Shown in pieces: positions 9,245-19,898 of a stretch of 34,224 nt of DNA. The translations under genes were made by a program, and so were the position numbers. The stretch spans positions 1-34,224 of the forward strand of contig NZ_REBN01000233.1 in the NCBI RefSeq assembly GCF_007692705.1, written 5' to 3'. Numbering within the stretch: the stretch's first letter is position 1; each line of letters opens with the position of its first letter. The notes under the pieces were generated by a model that searched no databases, was not told where the DNA came from, and saw nothing but the letters and a program-made list of their open reading frames with translations. Source of the DNA: Mongoliibacter sp. (GTDB lineage: Bacteria > Bacteroidota > Bacteroidia > Cytophagales > Cyclobacteriaceae).

Positions 9245-10625
9245 GAGTTGTTTTTTTATTTGGGAATATATATGAGCCCAAGACCATAAAGATAGCACTA
9301 ATCATTAAAGCAGGCATATGGGGATAAATCTGGAGATCGTAAATTGAAAGGACAAGGAAAGAGATCATTCCAAAAACTATAGACATTAAAGCACCCATTT
9401 CTGAGGCCCTTTTCCAATACAAACCTGCGGTAAGGGGAACAAAGAGAGAAACCAGCATCAGAATGGAAGCATCAGCTACCAGTTCATAGATATTGGTTTT
9501 CCATTGAGCCATGAGTGTGGCGATGATGGCCACTGTGATGATATTGATTCTTAGAATCCAAAGAAAATGTCGGTCTTTTAGTTTGCGACCAAAATAGGGC
9601 TTGATCAGGTTTTCGGAAATGATCGCAGAGGGAGCCAATAAACCCGAACTCGTAGTACTCATGATTGCTGAAATGAGAGCGCCGAAGAATAGGATTTGCA
9701 CATGTATTCCAGAATGTCTCAAGACCATTTCTGGTAAGAGTAATTGTTTGTTCTCCAGGTAAATTTCAGGATAGAGGTGTTTGGCCGCTAAAGCGATGAA
9801 TAGGGGCAGCAGTCCGATAGTGACATAGAATGTTCCAGCCAGGTATGTAGATCTTATCGCTACCCTTTCAGATTTTGCTGACATTACTCTCTGATAGATG
9901 TCCTGACTGGGTATACTTCCCAGCCCTAAAATCGCCCAGGCCCCGAGGTAGTTAATCCAAGCAGTTGGCCTTGGTTCAGGAAAAAAGGTAAAGCTTCCTT
10001 CTGGGGCAGCTTCCAGAATTGGCATTACACCGCCTGCTTTTTGTGAAACTAGAATAGCCACCCAAATAAGGCCGACTACTATTAAGGTAGTCTGAATAAA
10101 GTCAGTGATGGAAATAGCCCACATTCCACCCAGAAAAGTGTAAAATACAACGATTCCTGCACTCAATACAATACCCATCGAAATACTGATGTCTGAAATA
10201 GATGAAAAAATCAAAGATAATGCTACCAATTGGGCAGCTACGTAGCCAAAATAAGGTGGAATCATGAATATCGATGCGAAAAACTCTACCCTTTTCCCAA
10301 AGATTTTCTTGTATACATCACCAATGGTCAGAACTTTCATTCTATACATAGGCCTAAGGTAAAATACCCCAAACAGAATCAGGCAAAGTGCCCCTCCAAA
10401 AGGGTCCTCGATTACCCCCTGAAGTCCATGATCCAGGTATTCTGATGAAGCCCCAAAAATAGTTTCTGAACCAAACCAAGTAGCAAATAGGGCAGAAGCT
10501 GAGAGTGCTAAGGGAAGCTGTCTTCCAGCCAAGACGAAATCATTGGAGTTTTTGACCAGCTTAGAAGACCAAGCACCAATGGCAACCGTGATGAGGATAT
10601 AGATGATGATCGCTGTTAGAAGCAA
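9207..10625 (-). CDS. Sodium:solute symporter (SSS/SLC5 family)
   Basis: This is a sodium-coupled importer with the LeuT-type fold: 472 residues and about 13 membrane helices. It starts with LLTAIIIYILITVAIGAW (first helix) and SSKLVKNSNDFVLAGRQLP, which is typical of the family. The sequence AIMSTTSSGLLAPSAI (about 320-335) carries the Ser/Thr pair of the second sodium site. The substrate cannot be assigned; the family carries proline, sugars, carboxylates and others. The reading frame has no ATG before the first helix, and an in-frame TAG lies just upstream, so TTG at 10623-10625 is the only plausible start. Its 3' end overlaps the RlmI-like gene by 38 bases. The upstream region holds the repeat cluster at 10671-10945. 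Confidence 0.88.
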   Translation of the reverse strand: MLLTAIIIYILITVAIGAWSSKLVKNSNDFVLAGRQLPLALSASALFATWFGSETIFGASSEYLDHGLQGVIEDPFGGALCLILFGVFYLRPMYRMKVLTIGDVYKKIFGKRVEFFASIFMIPPYFGYVAAQLVALSLIFSSISDISISMGIVLSAGIVVFYTFLGGMWAISITDFIQTTLIVVGLIWVAILVSQKAGGVMPILEAAPEGSFTFFPEPRPTAWINYLGAWAILGLGSIPSQDIYQRVMSAKSERVAIRSTYLAGTFYVTIGLLPLFIALAAKHLYPEIYLENKQLLLPEMVLRHSGIHVQILFFGALISAIMSTTSSGLLAPSAIISENLIKPYFGRKLKDRHFLWILRINIITVAIIATLMAQWKTNIYELVADASILMLVSLFVPLTAGLYWKRASEMGALMSIVFGMISFLVLSIYDLQIYPHMPALMISAIFMVLGSYIFPNKKTTHAFISKNPSTQE

Positions 10626-10670
10626 GGCCTATTATTTTTCAAATACAATCAGAATAAAAAGGAAATATAA

Positions 10671-10760
10671 TTGAAATAAGGTTGAAATAAAGTGGAAATA
10701 CATTCCCATATCAGACTTCATGGCAGATAATCAGGTCTGAAGTTAGGAACTTATATCGCC
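10671..10760. repeat. Extragenic repeat, copy 1 (90 bp)
   Basis: This copy opens with TTGAAATAAGGTTGAAATAA and ends with GGAACTTATATCGCC. Inside, TCAGACTT (10711-10718) and AGGTCTGA (10733-10740) form an 8-bp stem with one G:T position and a 14-base loop. Copy 2 lies 157 bases on and differs by about 11 bases of insertion and several substitutions. It is noncoding and sits upstream of the symporter start. Confidence 0.8.
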
Positions 10761-10763
10761 AAA

Positions 10764-10783
10764 CCTGCCTGCAGGTAGGCAGG
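10764..10783. repeat. GC-rich palindrome CCTGCCTGCAGGTAGGCAGG
   Basis: The ends CCTGCCT and AGGCAGG pair over 7 bp, and an 8-base palindrome CCTGCAGG lies inside, so two alternative foldings exist. It stands out in an AT-rich spacer between the two repeat copies. It looks like a dispersed REP-type element; its function is unknown. Confidence 0.6.
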
Positions 10784-10827
10784 AGCATATTTTAATTATT
10801 ATCACGCAGCCTATATCGTTCAATAAT

Positions 10828-10906
10828 TTGAAATAAGGTTGAAATAAATACCCTCATCAGACCTCAAGGCAGGAAATCAGGTCTGAAACTTGGAACTTAC
10901 ATCGCC
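10828..10906. repeat. Extragenic repeat, copy 2 (79 bp)
   Basis: It has the same opening as copy 1 and ends with GGAACTTACATCGCC. The stem is perfect here: TCAGACCT (10857-10864) and AGGTCTGA (10879-10886), with the same 14-base loop. The changed base in the left arm keeps pairing possible in one copy as G:T and in the other as Watson-Crick, which hints at selection for structure. The rest of the 332-base gap from 10626 to 10957 holds ATATCG motifs at 10752, 10812 and 10924 and no gene. Confidence 0.8.
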
Positions 10907-10957
10907 GAAGGCTTATTTCCTTTTATATCGCGAAGCATATGTCATTTCAATCTGATT

Positions 10958-12613
<1,656 letters not shown>

Positions 12614-12658
12614 TTAAAGAATCAGTAAATATCCTTGACTTTTGCTATGGTATTTCTC

Positions 12659-12702
12659 AAAATAAAAATGCTGGATTTCCCGTAATCCAGCATTTTTATT
12701 TT
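12659..12702. terminator. Strong bidirectional terminator hairpin
   Basis: A perfect 19-bp stem (AAAATAAAAATGCTGGATT and its complement) surrounds the loop TCCCGT. A and T runs lie in the arms themselves. It sits 166 bases downstream of the leftward DUF1080 gene, which it probably terminates, and upstream of the ABC-F gene. The rest of the spacer (12703-12867) shows nothing recognisable. Confidence 0.75.
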
Positions 12703-12867
12703 CTATTACATGATTTTCTGCCTTCTCACCAATAGACTTGTTTAGTTAATATTAAAAATACTTTAGAACAAATAGAAAAAATATCTGATACCAACATATT
12801 GTAAAACCATCTGTTTGTCGGACACGGCTGACATTGCTGGTAAAAATTTTCTATCATTTAATATGTC

Positions 12868-13629
12868 CTAAAAATCCGTTCCTTTATTTTTTTTGTCGTC
12901 CTCTACGATCCAAATATTTCTGAAAAGCACACTGTGTCCTTCAGCTTGAAGCTTTATACCTCCTGGACGATCAGTGATTCCTTTTCCACCATTATTGCCT
13001 CCATCAATTCCTGAATTTGGTCCTCCCCAGACTTGTTGGATTTCTTTGTCCTCGTGGATTTTTTTTCCATTAAAATAAATGGTGACCCTTGCTTTATCAG
13101 TTAATATTCCTTCCGAAAAGCGCGCAGCCTTGAAATTAATATCATAGGCATTCCACTTACCAGTTCCATTGTAAGCCTCTTGCGAAGGTAAATGCTCATT
13201 GATGATTGCGGCCATTCCATGAAGACCATAATCTCCGTCAAGGATCTGAATTTCATACCGGTTTTGAAGATAGACACCGGAATTACCACCTTCCTCCTCT
13301 ACCAAAAATTCCACATGAAGCCTAAAGTCTTTGAATTCATCTTTTGTCACAATATCTGCGGCACCATATTTTCCTCCGGCACCACCAGGATCATTACTGC
13401 TCATGACAGTTCCCCCATCTATAGGATCATTTACGATTTGCCATTTGATTGGCAATTCTGCTGCTAATCTGGGGCCATCCCAATAAGTCCATTTTTCGTC
13501 TAACATTTCCCTACTTCCGTCAAATAGCATTTTTGCATTTTCTGGTTTCTCAGCGCCGATTCCAATTTGAGCTTTTGTATGAAGACTAAATGAAAAAAGA
13601 AAAAGGATTACAAGTCGTAATTTCTGCAT
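12868..13629 (-). CDS. DUF1080 protein (3-keto-disaccharide hydrolase family), secreted
   Basis: This 253-residue protein has a signal peptide (MQKLRLVILFLFSFSLHTKAQ) and a jelly-roll domain of the DUF1080 type. Characterised relatives in gut Bacteroides act on 3-keto-glycosides made by Gfo/Idh/MocA oxidoreductases. Family hallmarks seen are KMLFDGSREM at the start, EGGNSGVYLQNRYEIQILD, the following GTGKWNAYDI, ARVTIYFNGKKIHED and PGGIKLQAEGHSVLFRNIWI at the end. The ATG chosen starts the signal peptide directly; an upstream TTG frame would add 11 residues. It is a single-gene unit with a terminator downstream. A Gfo/Idh/MocA oxidoreductase is present 12 kb away, so a shared pathway is possible but unproven. 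Confidence 0.85.
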   Translation of the reverse strand: MQKLRLVILFLFSFSLHTKAQIGIGAEKPENAKMLFDGSREMLDEKWTYWDGPRLAAELPIKWQIVNDPIDGGTVMSSNDPGGAGGKYGAADIVTKDEFKDFRLHVEFLVEEEGGNSGVYLQNRYEIQILDGDYGLHGMAAIINEHLPSQEAYNGTGKWNAYDINFKAARFSEGILTDKARVTIYFNGKKIHEDKEIQQVWGGPNSGIDGGNNGGKGITDRPGGIKLQAEGHSVLFRNIWIVEDDKKNKGTDF

Positions 13630-13767
13630 AGGTATCTCAGGTTTAGGATTAATATTTAACAATTTGATTATTTTTATTGTGTAAAACTTACATAATCTTG
13701 CAAATTAGCATTAAGAGTATTTTAGAGGTTTAAAAACTGTTTATATTCGGCCATGAATAATATTTGA

Positions 13768-14670
13768 ATGAAAAGAATACTGATTTATACAATAATATTA
13801 GTGGGACTGGCTTCTTGTAAGTCAAGCCAAGAGTCTGAAATTTCAGCTGAAGCACATCTAGAAGAAGTGAATTCTTGGCATCAAAGTCAAATGGAATTCT
13901 TACGTTCTGACGAAAGCTGGCTCAATCTCATAGGTTTGCACTGGCTAGAATATGGTACTAACAGCTTTGGGACGGGTGATGTTGACCTCAAAATTCATGC
14001 ACAAGATTTCCCTGAAGAGATAGGGTCTTTTACTTTGGTCAACGATAAAGTCTATTTTGAACCAGTTTTGGAGGGGGTGTTATTGGATGGTAATAAAATA
14101 CAGGAAAATATTCTTGTTTTTGACTTGGCAAATGGTTTTGACGGACATATGGAGTTTATGAGCCTTCATTGGAATATCATAAAAAGAGGGGATGGCTTTG
14201 CCGTCAGACTTCGTGACCTTAATGCCAAAGATGTACTGGAATTTGAGGGTGTAGATAGATTTCCGGTGGATTTGAAATGGAGAGTAAAAGCAAAATTTAT
14301 TTCTTACGAGCCAGTTAAAGAAGTATTGATTACAAATGTAGTTGGACAAGTGACTCCCAATGCTTCTTCGGGCTATGTTGAATTTGAAATTGAAGGAAAA
14401 CAATATAGAATCGATGCTTTGGCAAATCCGGATGATCTGGAGTTATTTTTAATGTTTGCAGATAATACCAGTGGAGATCAAACCTACGGAGGAGGTAGAT
14501 ATATGTATGTAGACCGAGATTTTTCTACTGACGAAATAATTCTGGATTTCAATAAAGCATATAATCCACCTTGTGTTTATACTTCCTACGCAACCTGTCC
14601 ATTACCTCCAAGACAAAATGTGCTTGATCTGGCTATTACTGCTGGGCAAAGAGATTTTGGAAAGCACTGA
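13768..14670 (+). CDS. DUF1684 family lipoprotein
   Basis: The 300-residue product begins with a lipoprotein signal (MKRILIYTIILVGLASC, modified Cys17) and matches the DUF1684 family. Typical marks are SWLNLIGLHWLEYGTNSFG near residue 50, a middle beta-rich region with VDLKWRVKAKF, TYGGGRYMYVDRDF near 240, and the closing block DFNKAYNPPCVYTSYATCPL then PPRQNVLDLAITAGQRDF. The two Cys in the last block are conserved in the family. The enzymatic role is unknown. Its TGA stop is immediately followed by the stop codon of the convergent hydrolase gene, with no base between them, so the two transcripts must overlap at their 3' ends. Confidence 0.85.
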   Translation: MKRILIYTIILVGLASCKSSQESEISAEAHLEEVNSWHQSQMEFLRSDESWLNLIGLHWLEYGTNSFGTGDVDLKIHAQDFPEEIGSFTLVNDKVYFEPVLEGVLLDGNKIQENILVFDLANGFDGHMEFMSLHWNIIKRGDGFAVRLRDLNAKDVLEFEGVDRFPVDLKWRVKAKFISYEPVKEVLITNVVGQVTPNASSGYVEFEIEGKQYRIDALANPDDLELFLMFADNTSGDQTYGGGRYMYVDRDFSTDEIILDFNKAYNPPCVYTSYATCPLPPRQNVLDLAITAGQRDFGKH

Positions 14671-15711
14671 TTAGGCTGCTTCCTTTAACTCATCTGTTTT
14701 ATTTGCTGGGTTTTTCCTGACTTTAGCTACATTTTCCAAAAAGTCTATGGTTTCATTGAGCACACCTTCCCAGTCCTCCGAAGTAATATCGGAAGCTATT
14801 ACATGGTCGCCTGATTCTGGAAAAGCTACTTTTCTCTTAGCTACTTCAGGTGTAGAGACCGCTTCGTACATCTCAAGCATTTTTGGGACAGAAACCACAA
14901 AATCCTGTTCCTCGTCATTCTTGTAATAATATCCTAAGAAAAGAGGTTGGTTTACATCTTTGAAGGTTTCTTCATTCATTTTACTTCTTAACAAAACTGC
15001 CAGACTTGAATAGGAATTGACATGATATTGTTCAGACCAGTATTTTGCTTTATCTCCCTCTCGTGGTGTATTGATCACTCCATTTTCATATATAAAATTT
15101 TCGGCTAGATACTTAGACCATGGACGGAAAAACTGTTCTAATGCATCACCTCCTTCTCTGATTGCGGGAGAGTAAAGCACCAAAGCTTTCATGTCAGGCC
15201 GCTCTGATGCAAGTACAAGTGACAAGGCTCCACCCATGGATGTGCCTACCACAATCACGGAATCACCCAAGCTTTTCCCTATCATATAGGCTTCTCTGAC
15301 TTCGTCTAGTAAGCTTTGGGCTGTTAGATGCTTAAATGCGTCAGGTCGCGAAATCCCGTGTTCAGGAAGACGTAGGAGGTAAACGTTAGCTCCAAAATGT
15401 TTGCCCAGTTCACGGTTGACAGGGCTTCCTTCTCTTTCGCTCGCTCCAAATCCATGAACATAAACAATAGAGTAGGGGGTTTTGCTTTTGTGTATACTAT
15501 CTGCCCAAATGATTTTTGCTTCATTGCCAGGCTTGAGACCCTGCACAGTATCATTTTTTGAAAAGACATAAGATTCGATCTCAGCGATCCTGGAAGGCAT
15601 TTTTGGATATTCACCATCTAGACTTTGAATCCTCTCTCTTGGCCCGAAAGTGTATACAACTGCAATAATAATAGCTATGGCCATTATGGAAATCAGGATT
15701 TTTTTCAGCAT
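14671..15711 (-). CDS. Alpha/beta hydrolase, membrane-anchored
   Basis: This is a 346-residue serine hydrolase with one N-terminal membrane helix (about 4-22), so the enzyme domain probably faces the periplasm. The oxyanion-hole motif is VHGFGAS (86-91), the nucleophile elbow GTSMGG gives Ser158, and the catalytic His is in SGDHVIAS (His303). Asp270 in DEEQDFVVS is a candidate acid. The fold resembles monoacylglycerol lipase or serine aminopeptidase S33 enzymes; the substrate is unknown. The start codon overlaps the end of the Crp/Fnr gene in the 7-base arrangement ATGCTGA, which suggests translational coupling and control by that regulator. The C-terminal tail is charged (VRKNPANKTDELKEAA). 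Confidence 0.85.
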   Translation of the reverse strand: MLKKILISIMAIAIIIAVVYTFGPRERIQSLDGEYPKMPSRIAEIESYVFSKNDTVQGLKPGNEAKIIWADSIHKSKTPYSIVYVHGFGASEREGSPVNRELGKHFGANVYLLRLPEHGISRPDAFKHLTAQSLLDEVREAYMIGKSLGDSVIVVGTSMGGALSLVLASERPDMKALVLYSPAIREGGDALEQFFRPWSKYLAENFIYENGVINTPREGDKAKYWSEQYHVNSYSSLAVLLRSKMNEETFKDVNQPLFLGYYYKNDEEQDFVVSVPKMLEMYEAVSTPEVAKRKVAFPESGDHVIASDITSEDWEGVLNETIDFLENVAKVRKNPANKTDELKEAA

Positions 15712-16364
15712 ATCGATTCGATGTTACTCTCAAAATAAACAGATTCTTGAACTGCTTTACTGCCTTCAAATATACTCTTTTCAAATCTTATTTCTCTACG
15801 GTTATAAAAAAGTAAGTCTGCTCTTTTCAGCTCATTCAGACTTGATGTGATATTTTGCCGGCATGTCTTCAACATGCTGGCCAAATCATCATGAGTGAAA
15901 AAATTTGGCATCACATAGTTTTCCCCAACTTTGAAACCATAAATTCTGCAAAAATCTACCAGTAGATAAAGAATTCTGTCTACGAGATCCAGGTCGTGGT
16001 TTTTGGCTTTTTGTTGGTGTATTCTTTGTAGTCTTTGGTTATAGCAGTAGATTAATTTTTCTGAAAGCCCATTTACCTGGGATGAATTTAAGTAGCTTAA
16101 TGGAATACTGACCATTTCAGAGTACTTAAGGGTTTCTAAGAAAAATAGGTCTTGACTTTTATAATTAGCACTGGAACTCAAAAAAAACTCCCCTTCAAAA
16201 ATCAAATCGGTATTCACTTTTACGCCGCTGTCATTGATGGCAAATATTTTGGCTATTCCTTTTTTGACCCAAATGAGTTTTGGACTTTCTTCTTTAAGTG
16301 GATTAAGTTGTAAGATTCTGATCTTTTCTCCAGCTGTGCAAATCAATTCGGTTAAAGGTTCCAT
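15705..16364 (-). CDS. Crp/Fnr-type transcriptional regulator
   Basis: The N-terminal half is a cyclic-nucleotide-binding-like beta-roll (KLIWVKKGIAKIFAINDSG, DLIFEGEFFLSSS). A long dimer helix follows (about 110-145, ending DRILYLLVDFCRIYG), then a winged helix with recognition segment THDDLASMLKTCRQNITSSL and wing LLFYNRREIRFEKS. Residues that bind cAMP in Crp are not evident, and there is no Fnr-type cysteine cluster, so the signal is unknown. The start at 16364 (MEPLTELICTAGEKIRILQ) gives 219 residues; an ATG at 16412 would add 16. It overlaps the hydrolase gene by 7 bases and is likely its partner in a two-gene operon. Confidence 0.83.
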   Translation of the reverse strand: MEPLTELICTAGEKIRILQLNPLKEESPKLIWVKKGIAKIFAINDSGVKVNTDLIFEGEFFLSSSANYKSQDLFFLETLKYSEMVSIPLSYLNSSQVNGLSEKLIYCYNQRLQRIHQQKAKNHDLDLVDRILYLLVDFCRIYGFKVGENYVMPNFFTHDDLASMLKTCRQNITSSLNELKRADLLFYNRREIRFEKSIFEGSKAVQESVYFESNIESIC

Positions 16365-16555
16365 AATAATTTCATACTTAAATGAGTCTAAAATTAGTTT
16401 ATAAAACACCATGCACTGTAAAGGGAATATTAAATTTTTAGAAAGTTATATTAACATTAACCCTACATGAAGTGGTCCATTACACATATCAATTTCTCCA
16501 AGTTTCTAATTGCATATTACCTTCAATTTTAACTTTAGAAATGAAGGTAAAAAAA

Positions 16556-16582
16556 CAAGAGCTGCTAAACTAGCAGCTCTTG
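16556..16582 (-). terminator. Terminator of the TonB-dependent receptor gene
   Basis: The arms CAAGAGCTGCTA and TAGCAGCTCTTG form a perfect 12-bp stem with a three-base loop. On the minus strand a run of seven T follows. It lies 22 bases beyond the receptor stop codon. Confidence 0.9.
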
Positions 16583-16603
16583 AAACTTGATATTCTGTTG
16601 ATA

Positions 16604-19600
16604 TTAGAAAGTATAACGTGCTCCAATCTGTACTTGGTAGGGAGGATTTGCTCTTACCGTTTCTCCAAAGGTAGGGTTCACCCGATAAGCATACTGAGGG
16701 TTGCCCTGTTGTAGTGCAATTGGATCAAGGCCCAGGGTCTGAAGTAATACCTGATTACCTCCAGGAACTGTTGGTGCACCACCCCATTCTGAATTTAGCA
16801 GGTTGGTAAAATTGAATACTTCAGCTATGAGTTCTAAGTTACCTTTTCCCATATTTTTTATGATAGTATTATCAATATTAAATGTGAACCTGACGTCCAC
16901 ATTATGCCAGAAGGGATTGTAGATTTCATTTCTTGGAGCAATCTCTCCTAAATTATCTATAAGCAGTCCACGTGCTATATTATCAGAATTTCCGAGTACT
17001 CCCTCCATCCCTTCTGCGATAAGCGTTTCAAACGGAGTAGCATTTGGATTTGCTCTAATTGTTTCTGGGTTAAAAATAAACGCTCTCTTGTTGGCATTGA
17101 TCAAAAGTCCTGCTCCATCACCTACAATATCTCCAAAAACCAAAGGTGACCAAGGCAGTCCAGACTGGCCCACGTATCGAGCTGAAATCCTCATGTTTTT
17201 GAAAGCTGGTGAAGTACCGAACAAAACAATTTTATGTCTAAAATCAGTATTGGCACCTCCTCTATTGGCTGCTAGATCTCTTGGATCATCTACTATTGCT
17301 GTTAGCACTGATGTTCTGGCAATACAGCAATTGTATGAATTATTGTCCTCTGTCCTATTGACTGTGAAAGTACCAGTGATGCTTCCGCCCTTACGAAATA
17401 TATAGCCTGATTCGAAAATAATTCCCCTCTGCCATATATCGGAATCACCGTTAAGTTCCAAAACCCTTCCCAGGTTTTCATTTGCATTGACTACTGACGG
17501 GTTTATGGGATATACCACTACTCCTGGGTTATTAAGGTTGACAGGAGTGATCTGGTCAGGATTGGCATATACACCTCTATTATTTTCATTTGCTAGATTG
17601 AAAGCAAAATCCTCCCTTAAGTTGAGGTCCTGATACCTGTAGTTATTAATTGTTCTTGCAAAATAGGCGTTTGCACCAAGGTAAAATTCATTGGTCATAA
17701 ATCTTCTATAAGCCAAATTTCCTTTCCATGTGTATGGTGCTTCAAAATCTTCACCGATCAAATTAATGTATGGAGATCTTCCTGTTCCTCCCACTGGAAC
17801 TCCTGGCACAGTAGAAGGATCAGCTATATAATTGGGGAAATTGGGGGTAGGTACATCTGCGCCAGTAAGTAAAAGGTCTGTTAGAATTGTACCTGATTGC
17901 AGGATGTTGGATAATTGTGCCCAATGCACAATGTTGGCTGAATATCCTCCTATACCGAACTTCAAGACATTTCTTTGATCTTCATTGAAGTCATAGGTCA
18001 ATTGGAATCTAGGTTGAATATTATTGTAATCTCTTGCAACCACGTCAGTTCTTCTGCCTAGTTCACTTTGCACGAGAGGGTTGAAATCAGGAGTGGTCAT
18101 AAAAACAGTTGCATCCCACCTCAAGCCTAACATTGCACTTAGTTTGTTTGTGAGGCTGGTCTCTGCCTGAACAAAAGCAGACAAATCCAAAGCAGTCTGT
18201 CTTAGTTTTGGGGCGTATCTTCCATCAGGTGCGTTTGGTACCAATCTAGAATACTGGAAAGCCCTGCCTTCCTCTAGGGCATCAAGACTGGCAAATTGGA
18301 ATAGGCCACCTTGTTCGTTGGTGTTTAGGGTGTTGGTAAAAGTTACCATATTGTCTGTCCCGAAGGTCCAAAAGATTTTACCAGTCTGTAGATAAGTAGT
18401 GTTGATCAACTGAAATTGTTGCTCTCCTTGTTCCTCTGGAGCAATTCTATTACCGCCAAATTGGAATTGTCTAAATAACCTAGTTCCATCTTCCTGAAAA
18501 GATTCAATTCCTACAAAACCTCTGGGTGCAAATGATCTTGCTGGAAAATCTCTCTGTGCACGTAAATACTGAAGCTTCAATTCATTGGTAAGTTTTGAAG
18601 AAAATGTAGATCTCAATGCCAGTTGACTATTGGCACCGAAAATTTTAATGTCTCCTCTAGAGTCAGCTAAGGCCGTGGCATCACCACCAATGACAAATTC
18701 ATTTTCTCCCCAAAAGAAATTGTTTCGAAAGGTTAGTTTATGGGTTTCGTTGATTTGCCAATCGAGTTTGGCGAAAACTGTTCTGTTGGTAGGTCTTCTG
18801 TTAAATAACCCTGTTTGTTGTCTGTTGGGGTCTAAGCCATATCGCTCTTCAAGGATATTGATAAACCTGTCTAAACTTTGCTGTGTGATTTGTTCCAATC
18901 TTTCGGTTTGGGAATCTCTTACATCTATAATTGCAAATGGTTCACTTCTGTCTTCAAAATCCAAAGCAGCAAAAAAGTGTAATTTATCCTTGATGATAGG
19001 ACCACCTAATGAAAAACCATATTGATTCACATTGAAATCATTGATTGGCCTTCCTATATAGTCCTGATCTGCTGTGAGTGCTTGATTTCTATTGAAGAAA
19101 AATGCGGAACCTGACATTTCATTGGTTCCAGACTTGGTCACCACATTGATGGCACCACCACCTTGACGGCCTTCCATGACATTATATTCGTTGGTGGTTA
19201 TTTCGTATTCCCGGATAGCCTCCATTGAAACCGTATACTGTGAAATTAACCCTCCGTTCATCATAAACCTTTGGTTGCCACCGTCTAGAGTAATAGCTGT
19301 AGAACTTACTCTAGTACCGCCAATAGCCAATGATCCTCCAGGTGAGGTAGTAGGAGCTAAGTTGGCTAAATCCTGGAAACTACGTCCATTCGTAGGCATA
19401 TATTTAATCTCAGTCATACCAAGCCTTGTTCCCGATCCTATGGGGGAAACCCTGTTTGGTGCATAGTCGTCGGCACTGATAACTATTGTTTCCAATGTTC
19501 CCTCACCATCCCGTAAATCAAAATCAACTCTTACTTGGTCTCCAAGATTCAGTTGATAACCTTTTTTTTCCAAACTTCCCTCACCTACAAATGAAGCCTT

Positions 19601-19846
19601 TACACTGTAAGGGCCTCCAAGCGGAATTTGATTGATCTGAAATCGGCCATCTAAATTGGTAACCGCACCCGTTGTAAAACCAGTAGACTCATTTTTGATA
19701 ATTACATTGGCTCCTGGTAATGTTTCACCTTCTGCTGATCGAACTACTCCAAAGAGTGAAGCTGAAGCAGATTGTGCAAAAATAGGGTTCTCAAACAGTA
19801 AAGAGCAGCAGATTGCCCAAATCATAAATTGTAATGTTGTTTTCAT
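16604..19846 (-). CDS. Oar-like TonB-dependent outer-membrane receptor
   Basis: This is a 1080-residue outer-membrane protein. A signal peptide (residues 1-24, ending IFA before Gln25) is followed by a carboxypeptidase-regulatory-like domain (about 30-115; GVVRSAEGETLPGANVIIKN, TNLDGRFQINQIPLG). The plug domain (about 130-240) carries the typical stretch AINVVTKSGTNEMSGSAFFF at its end, and a large beta-barrel reaches the C-terminal QIGARYTF, whose final Phe is the assembly signal. This layout matches the Oar subgroup, which lacks a SusD partner and is linked to peptide or protein transport in some bacteria. No SusD gene is nearby, so the cargo is unknown. It diverges from the TetR-exporter operon across a 365-base control region and ends in a strong terminator. 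Confidence 0.9.
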   Translation of the reverse strand: MKTTLQFMIWAICCSLLFENPIFAQSASASLFGVVRSAEGETLPGANVIIKNESTGFTTGAVTNLDGRFQINQIPLGGPYSVKASFVGEGSLEKKGYQLNLGDQVRVDFDLRDGEGTLETIVISADDYAPNRVSPIGSGTRLGMTEIKYMPTNGRSFQDLANLAPTTSPGGSLAIGGTRVSSTAITLDGGNQRFMMNGGLISQYTVSMEAIREYEITTNEYNVMEGRQGGGAINVVTKSGTNEMSGSAFFFNRNQALTADQDYIGRPINDFNVNQYGFSLGGPIIKDKLHFFAALDFEDRSEPFAIIDVRDSQTERLEQITQQSLDRFINILEERYGLDPNRQQTGLFNRRPTNRTVFAKLDWQINETHKLTFRNNFFWGENEFVIGGDATALADSRGDIKIFGANSQLALRSTFSSKLTNELKLQYLRAQRDFPARSFAPRGFVGIESFQEDGTRLFRQFQFGGNRIAPEEQGEQQFQLINTTYLQTGKIFWTFGTDNMVTFTNTLNTNEQGGLFQFASLDALEEGRAFQYSRLVPNAPDGRYAPKLRQTALDLSAFVQAETSLTNKLSAMLGLRWDATVFMTTPDFNPLVQSELGRRTDVVARDYNNIQPRFQLTYDFNEDQRNVLKFGIGGYSANIVHWAQLSNILQSGTILTDLLLTGADVPTPNFPNYIADPSTVPGVPVGGTGRSPYINLIGEDFEAPYTWKGNLAYRRFMTNEFYLGANAYFARTINNYRYQDLNLREDFAFNLANENNRGVYANPDQITPVNLNNPGVVVYPINPSVVNANENLGRVLELNGDSDIWQRGIIFESGYIFRKGGSITGTFTVNRTEDNNSYNCCIARTSVLTAIVDDPRDLAANRGGANTDFRHKIVLFGTSPAFKNMRISARYVGQSGLPWSPLVFGDIVGDGAGLLINANKRAFIFNPETIRANPNATPFETLIAEGMEGVLGNSDNIARGLLIDNLGEIAPRNEIYNPFWHNVDVRFTFNIDNTIIKNMGKGNLELIAEVFNFTNLLNSEWGGAPTVPGGNQVLLQTLGLDPIALQQGNPQYAYRVNPTFGETVRANPPYQVQIGARYTF

Positions 19847-19849
19847 TTT

Positions 19850-19884
19850 GGTAGATAATTAAGGTTTAGAAATTTAAATCTACC
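19850..19884 (-). promoter_or_regulatory. Inverted repeat in the receptor leader, next to the start codon
   Basis: GGTAGAT (19850-19856) and ATCTACC (19878-19884) are complementary, with 21 A/T-rich bases between. In the receptor mRNA this stem would end three bases before the AUG and could affect ribosome access. Structure only; a regulatory role is inferred. Confidence 0.4.
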
Positions 19885-19898
19885 ACAGTGACACCACC

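Noticed and set aside
10626-10957. CRISPR array
   Set aside because: Only two diverged copies of an 80-90 bp unit exist, with no regular short spacers and no cas genes nearby.
16604-19846. Part of a SusC/SusD polysaccharide-utilisation locus
   Set aside because: The receptor has Oar-like architecture and no SusD-type lipoprotein gene lies on either side.
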